Below are positions 7,666-15,005 of a stretch of 64,000 bases of DNA, piece by piece. The notes below the pieces were generated by a model. That model was not told the DNA's origin. It searched no databases and saw only the letters and a list, made by a program, of their open reading frames with translations. This DNA comes from Mycobacterium haemophilum DSM 44634. GTDB taxonomy: Bacteria; Actinomycetota; Actinomycetes; Mycobacteriales; Mycobacteriaceae. A program made the position numbers and the translations under genes. The stretch lies in contig NZ_CP011883.2 in assembly GCF_000340435.2 (NCBI RefSeq), positions 2,774,687 through 2,838,686 of the forward strand. The letters are read 5' to 3'. Position 1 is the stretch's first letter. Each line of letters opens with the position of its first letter.

Positions 7666-8874
7666 TCATCGGTGCATCCCGTCCGGGCGCCAGGCGACGA
7701 CCGCGACGACCATGCTGATGACGATCACGGCGGCGAGCAAACCGGCGCAGGCCGGCCACCCTGCCCACCGGTAAAGCGGCGCGGGCGCCACGGCTCCCAC
7801 GCTGCCGCCCAAATAGTAGGACGTCAGATACAGCCCGACCGCACTGGATCGCCCCGCACCACCGGCCGCGGCGGCGTATCCCGTGGCGCAGGATTGCCCA
7901 CAGAACACGCCGGTGGCCGACGCGGCGAGGCCAGCGACCACGGTCGGTGTCGTCGGGATGAGCGTGAGGCCTAAGCCGGCCAGCGACACCGCGCTGGCCA
8001 GACCGTAGGTGCACGGCCGGCCGACCCGGGTGATCAGCGCTCCGGCCGCGGGTGTGACGACGACGGCGACCAGGAAGACCGCGAACACCGCGCCGATCTG
8101 AAACGTGGTCAGGCCAAACGGCGGTGCCTGCAGGTACAGCCCCGCGTAGGTAAACGATCCGACCTGCAGGAACAAGATGGCCGCGCCGACAAAACAGGTG
8201 CCGATCAGTCGCCCGTTGCCAACGTGTGCACCGATGCCGCGTGCGCTGGCCAGCAGCGAACCCGAGCGGCGGAATCGCCGGTCCGGGTCTAGCCACGCCG
8301 CGGTCGTGGCCAGGACAACCAGCAGCACGACCGCGAGCGCACCGAACGAGGAGCGCCACCCATAGTGGGTCGCCATCGCGCCAGACAGAAAGCGGCTGCA
8401 GAACCCACCGAATGCCGTGCCGGACACGTACAGCGCGTTCGCCGCGACCGCCGCCGCGCCGGCATGTTCTTCGGCGATGTAGGCGACGGCGACGGCGAAC
8501 ACAAACGGGATCAGCATGCCCTGCACGAACCGGAACGCCAGCAGCGCACCGAAGCTCCAGGCGACCGTGCACGCAACGGTGGCCGCCGCTGTGATGGCGA
8601 TCGCAGCAAGCATCACCCGCTTGCGGCCCAGGTAGTCCGAGATCGAACCGGCGAACGGGGCCGCCACTGCAACGCCGAGCGTCGTCGCGGTGATCGTCCA
8701 CGTCGCCCGGTCAACGGGCACCTGAAAGACCGCGGCCAGTTCAGCCAGCAAAGGCTGGGTCGAGTAGATGTTCAGCAGCGCGCACAACCCCAACAGGAAA
8801 ACGGCGACCTTGGCGGTCGGCCGCAGTACTGGGGCATCAGCCGACCGGCTGATCGCGCCGACAGTGACCATCAC
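7666..8874 (-). CDS. MFS transporter, YnfM-like drug/solute exporter family
   Basis: About 402 residues and 12 predicted membrane segments in two halves. The DHA1/YnfM pattern includes LNIYSTQPLLAELAAVF near segment 1 and the loop 2-3 motif SISDYLGRKRVML. Probable proton-driven efflux of an unknown small molecule. The start is either the GTG at 8874 or the ATG at 8871; the latter overlaps the stop of a 38-codon ORF. It occupies the site where the mbt genes lie in M. tuberculosis, but it is not mbt-related. The remaining gap to cfp2 (7426-7665) holds nothing recognisable. Confidence 0.85.
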   Translation of the reverse strand: MMVTVGAISRSADAPVLRPTAKVAVFLLGLCALLNIYSTQPLLAELAAVFQVPVDRATWTITATTLGVAVAAPFAGSISDYLGRKRVMLAAIAITAAATVACTVAWSFGALLAFRFVQGMLIPFVFAVAVAYIAEEHAGAAAVAANALYVSGTAFGGFCSRFLSGAMATHYGWRSSFGALAVVLLVVLATTAAWLDPDRRFRRSGSLLASARGIGAHVGNGRLIGTCFVGAAILFLQVGSFTYAGLYLQAPPFGLTTFQIGAVFAVFLVAVVVTPAAGALITRVGRPCTYGLASAVSLAGLGLTLIPTTPTVVAGLAASATGVFCGQSCATGYAAAAGGAGRSSAVGLYLTSYYLGGSVGAVAPAPLYRWAGWPACAGLLAAVIVISMVVAVVAWRPDGMHR

Positions 8875-8987
8875 GCCGGCTCGCTTCCAGCGCGATCGAG
8901 CAGCCGCGCCAGGAAAAGGGGGCCGAGAGCCGGAGTTACCAGGTATCCGCTGAGTTCATACAGCAACTCGGGAATCCCTGAATCCAT
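8871..8987 (-). CDS. Small ORF translationally overlapping the MFS gene
   Basis: ATG at 8987 encodes 38 residues beginning MDSGIPELLYELSGYLV and ending LDRAGSEPA. Its TGA (8873-8871) shares a base with the ATG of the MFS gene (TGATG). The middle (LVTPALGPLFLARLL) is hydrophobic and could be one membrane helix. The ribosome site is weak (AGGA one base from the ATG). It may be a coupled micro-membrane protein, or the truncated start of an older gene. Confidence 0.35.
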   Translation of the reverse strand: MDSGIPELLYELSGYLVTPALGPLFLARLLDRAGSEPA

Positions 8988-9026
8988 GTCCTACCCGTCA
9001 GCCCTGTCTTGTCGTTGCCTGGACTT

Positions 9027-9389
9027 TTAATCGCGAAGAAATGTGCGCAGGAATTTCGATGCGGTGTAGGCCTTTCGTGATTCCGACTTGATCAGAGATG
9101 CGAAAAGCTCCGCCTGGCTTTCCTGCTCAGTGTCATACGATGTGCGGTTCAGTACGTGGGTGACGGTCGCCGGATCGATGATGTCGTCGGTATGACGGCC
9201 GATCCAGACTCCGCAGGGTTGCCCCGGGCCGGATAACCCAGAATGAGGGATTAACCGTATCGGTTTGCCACGCGCCTGCGCGGTAGTGCTGATGAAGACG
9301 TCAAGATCCCAGGGCGATGGAACATCCAATGCTCCTACCAGCTGGCATACTCGCTCAGCTCCCGCATCCACTCTATCCCGCAGGCTCAT
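9027..9389 (-). CDS. ImmA/IrrE-like protein lacking the HExxH core
   Basis: 120 residues. The N-terminal MSLRDRVDAGAERVC and the stretch LDVFISTTAQARGKPIRLIP, plus the C-terminal VLNRTSYDTEQESQAELFASLI, match actinobacterial ImmA/IrrE metallopeptidase-like proteins encoded beside XRE regulators. In those proteins the HExxH zinc motif sits between the two blocks. Here DDII joins directly to DPATVTHVLNRTSY, so the catalytic segment appears cleanly removed in frame and the product should be protease-dead. It lies 53 bp downstream of the EspR-like regulator gene, in the same direction. Confidence 0.6.
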   Translation of the reverse strand: MSLRDRVDAGAERVCQLVGALDVPSPWDLDVFISTTAQARGKPIRLIPHSGLSGPGQPCGVWIGRHTDDIIDPATVTHVLNRTSYDTEQESQAELFASLIKSESRKAYTASKFLRTFLRD

Positions 9390-9442
9390 CGCGGACCTGA
9401 CTGCATCGTCGCATCGTACTCACCAAAGTTTGCTCACCGGAT

Positions 9443-9853
9443 TCAAGGAACTTCGGGAGGTACCTTGTTGATCACCTCAAGCATGCTGTCCAGATCGTCA
9501 ATCGCCACGCCGCCCCGCAAAGCAAGGCGCTTGACACCCGCGTCACGGGCGGCGGCCAACAGTCGAAGCTGCTTGTCTAGGTGCTCGGCTTGGGGCCCTG
9601 TAGATGCCAGGTAGTCGGCGGGCACCCCGAAGTGTGTGATCAACCCACGAATGATGTCTGCGTCCGGGATGGTTGCGCCGTCATGTCGTAGGGCATGGAT
9701 TTGGTTACCACTGACGGGGCGGCCAATGATCTGACTCACCGATCTCGCGACGTCGTCGGCGGACTGCTCGGCTTGATCCCGTGACCGATATACGTCGAAC
9801 AGCCGGTTAAGTTTGGCCGGAAACGTCAGCGCGCTGTCGCTGCTGCCGATCAT
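9443..9853 (-). CDS. EspR-like helix-turn-helix DNA-binding protein
   Basis: 136 residues with the same layout as the mycobacterial nucleoid regulator EspR (Rv3849). FPAKLNRLFDVYRSRD opens the N-terminal HTH. An XRE-type helix-turn-helix (about 40-80) contains SGNQIHALRHDGATIPDADIIR. A C-terminal dimerisation part has LDKQLRLLAAARDAGVKRLALR. It overlaps the upstream regulator gene by 4 bp (ATGA), so both are cotranscribed. It is a paralogue-like member in an accessory locus, not the EspR housekeeping copy; target genes are unknown. Confidence 0.75.
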   Translation of the reverse strand: MIGSSDSALTFPAKLNRLFDVYRSRDQAEQSADDVARSVSQIIGRPVSGNQIHALRHDGATIPDADIIRGLITHFGVPADYLASTGPQAEHLDKQLRLLAAARDAGVKRLALRGGVAIDDLDSMLEVINKVPPEVP

Positions 9854-10533
9854 CCGTCGGCCCCTTCTCGTGGATGGTTGCGGCGTCGAAGTCGCCGCCG
9901 AAATGACGCCTCAAGTTCGGCGTCGATGCTTTCCAGGCGGCCTAGGAGCCATCGTCGGTACAGCTTCTCAACTTTCTCGGGATCATCTGCTGAGACCGGC
10001 GCCGAAAGCAACTCAGCAAACGCGTATTCCAGCAGCGGCTGCATCGGCTGGCCGCCCTTGGTGTGGTTACGTTCGAGCAAATCTGTCACATAAAGTCCGA
10101 CGATGACGCTCAGGTGCTGATTGAGGGCGTCAACGAGGGGTCGGATTTCGCCGGACGGAATGGGTTCGTGCGAGTGGCCATCAATCACGTCGTTGAGTTG
10201 CGCCTGAGTCGTCATCATCGCCAGGATCCGGTCCAGCGGCAAGGCCACCGCCCCGCCCGCGGGCTCCAGCACCGCGCGCTTACCGACGTCCTGCCGAGTT
10301 TTCGGCTCATCACCGCCCCAGTAGACACTGGCCGCACTACCAGGTAGCCAGCGAAGTCCGACATCGAACTTCGACAGCGTGCTGGGACGCGGATCCTCAA
10401 GTGCTCCCGCTTCTGCCTTGGCCAGCGTCGGCGCGGTAGGTCCACCATGGCGGTTGACATCAACCAGCGTCATTCCGAGACTCCGGCGCCGCTGCGCAAC
10501 TCTAGTGGCGAAGTGCTCCGGATGTCCTGTCAT
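9850..10533 (-). CDS. XRE-family helix-turn-helix regulator
   Basis: 227 residues. The N-terminal HTH is at about 8-65 (RVAQRRRSLGMTLVDVNRHGGPTAPTL region, then STLSKFDVGLRWLPGSAASVYWGG). A helical C-terminal region of unknown fold is Arg-rich at the end. The LRWLPGSAA pattern is common in actinobacterial XRE regulators of phage or immunity-type loci. It is the first gene of a three-gene minus-strand unit (XRE, EspR-like, ImmA-like) and is divergent from the orphan gene at 10751. The shared 217-bp intergenic region probably holds its operators. Confidence 0.75.
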   Translation of the reverse strand: MTGHPEHFATRVAQRRRSLGMTLVDVNRHGGPTAPTLAKAEAGALEDPRPSTLSKFDVGLRWLPGSAASVYWGGDEPKTRQDVGKRAVLEPAGGAVALPLDRILAMMTTQAQLNDVIDGHSHEPIPSGEIRPLVDALNQHLSVIVGLYVTDLLERNHTKGGQPMQPLLEYAFAELLSAPVSADDPEKVEKLYRRWLLGRLESIDAELEASFRRRLRRRNHPREGADG

Positions 10534-10750
10534 CAGGTGCTACATACTACGTCACAAATACATACGAAACAGCGATGAACGAGCCAGCCGTGTCACGGTA
10601 GATCTTGCAGTGGTCGACCTGGAGCCTATCGACTCACGTAAACCTACGTAATTTAATTATATTTTACTCTTCTTTGTTGCATATTGGCGATCGGTGACCT
10701 AGGTTCCATCCGAAGGATGCGGTCAACGGACAGGTGAATTGGAGGCGATG
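10534..10750. promoter_or_regulatory. AT-rich divergent control region
   Basis: This spacer between the XRE regulator and the orphan gene is unusually AT-rich for the window, notably 10640-10680 (tttaattatattttactctt). It carries related short motifs: tactacgtca (10551-10560), atacatacga (10559-10568) and cctacgtaat (10643-10652). These look like operator and promoter sequence for both directions. The exact elements are not resolved. Confidence 0.35.
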
Positions 10751-11323
10751 ATGCTCGACGCTACTACCGCGACCCACGCCGCCGATGGTGCACCGGCTTT
10801 TGTGATCACCGCCAAGGGCGCCCTCCGAAGGTTCGGCATCGACGACGATGCGTTTGCGGCCTGGGTTGCCGCCGAAGACGATGAGCTGGCACACTACCTC
10901 CCCGCTCCAGGATTTGCCCCGTCGGGATCGACCTTGTCGGAATTGGTCTATCGGGCGCTAAGTGCCCATGTTGTCGTCGGCGACCCCGGCATCGAACTGA
11001 ACATCCACGACCACGCTGACGGAGCCCGATATTTGGTGCGGCTCAACAATCGCGTCGGCCGCCAGCCCTTGGTGGGCCTGACCAGAGGGTGCCACGAACT
11101 ACGCTGGCCGCCCAACGATCTCACTCCCAGCGATGAAGCCCGCCACTACCTGCAAGAGGTCTGCCGCATTGCCAACGCACTCCTTGCCGACCTACCGATC
11201 TCCCGTTTCCAGCAACTCGAGAACCGCTTCTCTGAAACTCTCGGCGAACGAGGTTGGCGCGATTTCCCGCATCAGCGCGCCCATCGGCAGGGACCAACTG
11301 CACCAACGGATCATCGAACGTGA
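10751..11323 (+). CDS. Hypothetical protein divergent from the XRE module
   Basis: 190 residues. ATG chosen at 10751 with GGAGG five bases upstream (10741-10745); another ATG is at 10748. The protein is acidic in the first half (FGIDDDAFAAWVAAEDDELAHYLP) and Arg/Pro-rich at the end, with no membrane segment or signal peptide. I do not recognise a family. Its position, divergent from a regulator pair with an ImmA-like protein, suggests it is the regulated effector of the module, but that is inference. Confidence 0.6.
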   Translation: MLDATTATHAADGAPAFVITAKGALRRFGIDDDAFAAWVAAEDDELAHYLPAPGFAPSGSTLSELVYRALSAHVVVGDPGIELNIHDHADGARYLVRLNNRVGRQPLVGLTRGCHELRWPPNDLTPSDEARHYLQEVCRIANALLADLPISRFQQLENRFSETLGERGWRDFPHQRAHRQGPTAPTDHRT

Positions 11324-11720
11324 ATACGCGGGAGTGCGCTCGCTAGCCCTGCGCCTGAGCAGGCCATCAACACCCTCGCCACAACCCATGCCCGCAAGCT
11401 AGCCCAGCCCACCGACATTTCGGTTTAGTCCGAAGTTACTGCTGACTGTTCACACGAAAACTGTGTTGACCTTAGGTTTTACGTTGTACGGAGTCGAGCA
11501 ATCCTGGCTACATCACGAATCTGATCATCAAAGCGGGCGGAGCTGCGGAAACCGGTTGGCACGAAAAGACATACCAGAGCGACACGACGGGAATCCCGGC
11601 ATCTGACCATTGATACTACTGACACGCCGGGTCGCGGGCCGATAGCGCACACTGGCGGCGACGGCGCTACGGATATCTCTGACTTTGATTCATGGCACCA
11701 TTTGCGATTGACTACGATTC
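11324..11720. other. Intergenic region upstream of mbtJ
   Basis: About 400 bp with no gene I can support. In M. tuberculosis mbtA would end here. I found no recognisable MbtA codons. A short TTAGGTTTTACG stretch near 11471 resembles only half of an iron box and is not called as one. Confidence 0.45.
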
Positions 11721-12734
11721 ATGACCGACGGCATACCGACCCGCGGATCCTGGCGATCCCGCGGCGCGGTAGCGATCAGCGCGCTCACGCTGCCGCGGAT
11801 CACCGGGCTGCTGCAGCCGGAGCGAGCGTGGGGGGTCTGGATGGCGCGCCAGATCATCGCCCGGCTCATGGGCACACTCGGGCCGTCGTTGGCGGGTACT
11901 CGCGTCGAACAGGTCAACTCCGTGCTGTCCGATGGCCAGCGCGTCGTCGGGGAATGGGTGTACGGGCCGCGCCGCCGCGCAACCAACACCCGACGCACTG
12001 CCGGGGCGGTGATCTACTTCGTGCACGGCAGCGGCTACACCATGTGCTCACCCCGAACGCATCGACGGTTGACGTCTTGGCTGTCGTCGCTGACCGGGCT
12101 GCCGGTGTTCTGTGCCGACTACCGCCTCGCGCCGCGTTACCGGTTTCCCACCGCAGCCAATGACGTGCGGGCAGGCTGGGACTGGTTGCTGCAAACGTGC
12201 GGCTTGCCAGCGGAACGCATTGTGGTCGTTGCTGATTCGGCAGGCGGACATCTGTCGGTGGATATGCTGCTGCAACCCGAGGTCGCAGCACAGCCTCCGG
12301 CGGCACTGGTGTTGTTTTCGCCGTTGATCGACCTCACGTTCGCGTTGTCGACGGCTCGCGAACGGATCCGCCCCGATCCCGCCGTTCGGGCGGCGACCGC
12401 CGCCCGCGTGGTCGGCCTCTACCACGCCGGGATCGACCCGACCCACCATCGCCTGGCACTCAACGTCACCGGGGGGCCAGCACTTCCGCCGACACTGATC
12501 CAGGTCGGTGGAGCCGAAATGCTGGAGGGCGACGCGCGGCAACTCGCCGCCGATATCCAGGCCGCTGGCGGCCGTTGCGAGTTGCAAGTGTGGCCCGACC
12601 AAGTGCACGTATTCCAGTCGCTACCGCGGCTGACAGCCGATGCCGCCAAAGCCATGGCTTATGCGGCGCGTTTTATCGGAGACTCTCTTTGGCATGCCGA
12701 GTCCGCTAACACAGTCATTAACGAAGCGGGCTAA
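11721..12734 (+). CDS. mbtJ: Alpha/beta hydrolase MbtJ (LipK), orphaned from the mycobactin cluster
   Basis: 337-residue HSL-type alpha/beta hydrolase. The oxyanion-hole HGSGY is at about 99-103, the nucleophile elbow is DSAGG (normally GDSAGG; here VADSAGG), and the C-terminal acid/His part includes VWPDQVHVFQSLPR. The block GTLGPSLAGTRVEQVNSVL and the stretch SGYTMCSPRTHRRLTSWL match what I recall of Rv2385, the putative acetyl hydrolase encoded between mbtA and mbtI. It lies on the same strand and side relative to the mbtI remnant as in M. tuberculosis. The reading frame is intact even though the synthetic genes are gone. Confidence 0.85.
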   Translation: MTDGIPTRGSWRSRGAVAISALTLPRITGLLQPERAWGVWMARQIIARLMGTLGPSLAGTRVEQVNSVLSDGQRVVGEWVYGPRRRATNTRRTAGAVIYFVHGSGYTMCSPRTHRRLTSWLSSLTGLPVFCADYRLAPRYRFPTAANDVRAGWDWLLQTCGLPAERIVVVADSAGGHLSVDMLLQPEVAAQPPAALVLFSPLIDLTFALSTARERIRPDPAVRAATAARVVGLYHAGIDPTHHRLALNVTGGPALPPTLIQVGGAEMLEGDARQLAADIQAAGGRCELQVWPDQVHVFQSLPRLTADAAKAMAYAARFIGDSLWHAESANTVINEAG

Positions 12735-12778
12735 GACTGTTACAACTAGCCGCGACCCGCTGCCCACTGCGGTAGCGA

Positions 12779-13795
12779 TCACCGTCCGCTAAGCGTCAGC
12801 GTCCCTTTGGTTTTGAGCACGTTGCGTGCCGTGATCTTCTCGACTCTGCGGGACTGGCGGTCAAGGTAGCGCTGCTTGGATTCGTCGAACTTCTCGCCCT
12901 CTTGCTCGAGCTCTTTAATCAGTAAGCCAAGATCGTCGCGCATCCAGGCGGCTTCGCCGGTGAAGTCTTCGCGTTCGAAAATCCGCCACTTCTTCAGCAC
13001 CGGCATGACTACCTCGTTGAGATGGATCCGCGGATCGTAGACGCCGCCGACGGCGATGATCACAGCCTTGCGCCGGAACTCCGGGACCGTGAACCCGGGC
13101 ATTTTGAAGTTACGCAGTATCCGGTGCACCGACTTCATCGCCTGGTTAGGCGCAATCTCGAGACCGGCTGCGCTGACATCCCGATAGAAGATCATGTGCA
13201 GGTTCTCGTCTGCTGACACCCTGGCGAGCAGTTTGTCCGCGATCGTCTCGTTGCAGATTTGTCCCGTATTGCGGTGCGACACCCGGGTTGCCAATTCTTG
13301 AAATGAAACGTACATGACGGAGTCGAATAGGCTGTCAGCAAACACGTCGCCCTGGTGGTTCTGGCCTGGGCTGAAGCCTCTAGTCATTTGCTCCAGGCGC
13401 AGCTTCTCCAGCTCGACCGGATCGACAGCGCGGGTCACCACCAAGTAATCGCGCAGCGCCGTACTGTGCCTGTTTTCCTCGGCTGTCCACCGGTTGATCC
13501 ACTGCCCCCAAGGGCCATCCATGCTGAAGTTCATCGCGATCTCGCGGTGATACGACGGCAGATTGTCCTCTGTCAGCAGGTTTTGCACCATCGCGACCTG
13601 AGCCACGTCAGAGAGCTGGCTCTGCCCGGGTTCCCAATTGTCTCCGCCGAGGGCGTAGTAGTTCTTGCCGTCCGACCACGGAATGTAGTCGTGCGGACTC
13701 CATTCTTTGAACATCGACAGGTGTCGGTTGAGCAGGCGCTCAACCACGGGTTCAAGCTCACGGAGTAGCTGCAGGTTGGTCAAGTCCTTGGACAC
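12779..13795 (-). CDS. Acyl-ACP desaturase, DesA1-type
   Basis: 338-residue di-iron fatty-acid desaturase, very similar to mycobacterial DesA1. Iron ligands are visible: E77 in LTEDN, EENRH at about 106-110, the FQELATRVSHRN helix, and DENLH at about 196-200. It introduces double bonds into acyl-ACP chains for mycolic acid precursors, in the cytoplasm, with ferredoxin. The C-terminus (RSRRVEKITARNVLKTKGTLTLSGR region) is basic. It sits between mbtJ and the mbtI remnant, a place where M. tuberculosis has no desaturase, so it is probably a second copy inserted here or moved. Confidence 0.92.
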   Translation of the reverse strand: MSKDLTNLQLLRELEPVVERLLNRHLSMFKEWSPHDYIPWSDGKNYYALGGDNWEPGQSQLSDVAQVAMVQNLLTEDNLPSYHREIAMNFSMDGPWGQWINRWTAEENRHSTALRDYLVVTRAVDPVELEKLRLEQMTRGFSPGQNHQGDVFADSLFDSVMYVSFQELATRVSHRNTGQICNETIADKLLARVSADENLHMIFYRDVSAAGLEIAPNQAMKSVHRILRNFKMPGFTVPEFRRKAVIIAVGGVYDPRIHLNEVVMPVLKKWRIFEREDFTGEAAWMRDDLGLLIKELEQEGEKFDESKQRYLDRQSRRVEKITARNVLKTKGTLTLSGR

Positions 13796-14115
13796 GACAC
13801 CTCCCTAGTTATGTGTTTCGCTAAGTAACACTCAATTTAACTGTAGATGCTAGTCACATTCAAATCAGCCACGCCGGCGGGCCAGAGACGGGCTTGCGGA
13901 GCAAAGACATGACCACTGGCAGATCCCGGGTGCACACACGACGCAGGAACCCCGCTTTCTTTTCATATTCGCCCGTATCGGTTGCGGCTGTGGCCGAAGC
14001 ATCGCTGGTGGACATATACCTCGACTAGGGCCGAAAGGCCCTAAACCCGGTTGTGCAGATGCAATCTAGGCAGTTCCAGAACCTGCGGCCGCGACGAGGC
14101 AACGTGGATGAGAAA
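13796..14115. other. Intergenic region between the desaturase and the mbtI remnant
   Basis: The part nearest the desaturase (13800-13860) is AT-rich and should carry its promoter. A small hairpin is at 14026-14043 (tagggcc, gaaa loop, ggcccta), without a T-tract. Otherwise I see no gene. Confidence 0.5.
14026..14043. terminator. Short GAAA-loop hairpin downstream of mbtI
   Basis: A perfect 7-bp stem (tagggcc / ggcccta) closes a GAAA tetraloop about 70 bp past the mbtI stop. It may end transcripts coming from the mbtI side. It lacks the poly-U run of a standard terminator. Confidence 0.35.
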
Positions 14116-14486
14116 CTACTGGCGCGCAACCAAATACGGCGCCAGTGTGCACAGCTTCTCGCAGGTCTCCTCGAATTCGCGCTCGGGTTGTGACCCTTCG
14201 ATGATGCCGGCACCGGCCCGCAGCCAGGTCTTCCCGTCGCACTCGTAGGCTGCTCGCAGCGTTAACGCGGCATCCAGCCCGCCATCTGCTGAAATCATCA
14301 CGACGGCACCGGAATACAGTCCACGCGGGACTTCGTCAAGACGCAAGATGGCCTCGACGCCGGCTGCTTTCGGGATGCCCGACGCGGTGACCGCAGGAAA
14401 TAGCGCCTCCAGCGCATCCATCCGGTCGCTCGACGCGCCTAGCCGCGCGCGCCGGCGGAGCCTGTCTCGACGCCGACCTCGGTCAC
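14116..14486 (-). pseudogene. mbtI: mbtI (salicylate synthase) with a large internal deletion
   Basis: The minus strand keeps both ends of mbtI. From the GTG at 14486 it reads VTEVGVETGSAGARG then TAG (14441-14439), aligning with the MbtI N-terminus. In another frame it resumes as RARLGASSDRMDALEALFP and continues to the authentic C-terminus (FEETCEKLCTLAPYLVARQ) at 14116. Roughly 300 of about 450 residues are missing, including most of the chorismate-utilising catalytic domain. MbtI converts chorismate to salicylate, the first mycobactin step, so this copy cannot act. The 101-codon ORF from ATG 14421 might still be translated. Confidence 0.85.
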
Positions 14487-14491
14487 GCTAG

Positions 14492-14510
14492 TAAACGTAG
14501 CCTAACCTAG
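14492..14510. promoter_or_regulatory. IdeR-type iron box upstream of the mbtI remnant
   Basis: The minus strand reads CTAGGTTAGGCTACGTTTA. Against the 19-bp mycobacterial IdeR consensus TTAGGTTAGGCTAACCTAA I count 14 matches: bases 2-13 are perfect and the distal half has drifted. It ends 5 bp before the mbtI GTG. IdeR-Fe2+ represses mbt genes through such boxes. Half of the palindrome has decayed, so binding may be weak. Confidence 0.7.
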
Positions 14511-14770
14511 AAAAACCCGCGCGGCCTGTCCCCCGTGGCGCACTTACTCGGATAGATCTCACCCAGAACAGCAGCGATAGCTGGTCTGGCGCCATCTTTC
14601 GCGCTGGATCACGCCGTTTCTCCCGGACGCCCTAAGGTCCCAAACTTTTCCCAACCGTTTACATACTGGCCGGTTGCTGTCCCCAGAGTTCTCCTAACAT
14701 CACGCTAAGCCGTGTGGCCCCGGATGGGCGCGCGGACCGGGGGCTCCGTTCGCACGGGAAAGGAGGCTCG
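14511..14770. other. Intergenic region upstream of the 14771 small ORF
   Basis: About 260 bp with no gene I can support. It lies upstream of the mbtI box on one side and of a strong ribosome site (aaaggagg, 14759-14766) on the other, so promoters for both directions may lie here. Confidence 0.4.
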
Positions 14771-14896
14771 GTGAATGTGTTAGTGGATATATCCGACACG
14801 TCCATTGGCCGCCTGCCAGCCTCGTGTGGGACGTGGCGGTTGTGTACGAAGACCCGCGCCACCGCACGGCCGAGAATAGCGAATCGCGCCCACTGA
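14771..14896 (+). CDS. Candidate 41-residue small protein with a strong ribosome site
   Basis: GTG at 14771 is preceded by AAAGGAGG with 4 nt spacing, one of the best Shine-Dalgarno sites in the window. The peptide starts VNVLVDISDTSIGRL and contains CGTWRLCTK, then a basic tail ending ANRAH. No family is recognised. It may be a real small protein, or the start of a gene whose remainder was lost. Confidence 0.4.
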   Translation: MNVLVDISDTSIGRLPASCGTWRLCTKTRATARPRIANRAH

Positions 14897-15005
14897 CCGG
14901 GTAGCGAAAAGGCTTAACACAACTTTAATTTTAATGCGATGGGGTAGCTCGCCGCGCTGCCGCCCGATCGCGGCCCGCCACCCATCGATTGAGAGGAACG
15001 CAATC

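Noticed and set aside
11471..11489. TTAGGTTTTACGTTGTACG as a second IdeR box upstream of mbtJ
   Set aside because: Only the first seven bases and one central base fit the 19-bp consensus; the second half does not match, so chance is likely.
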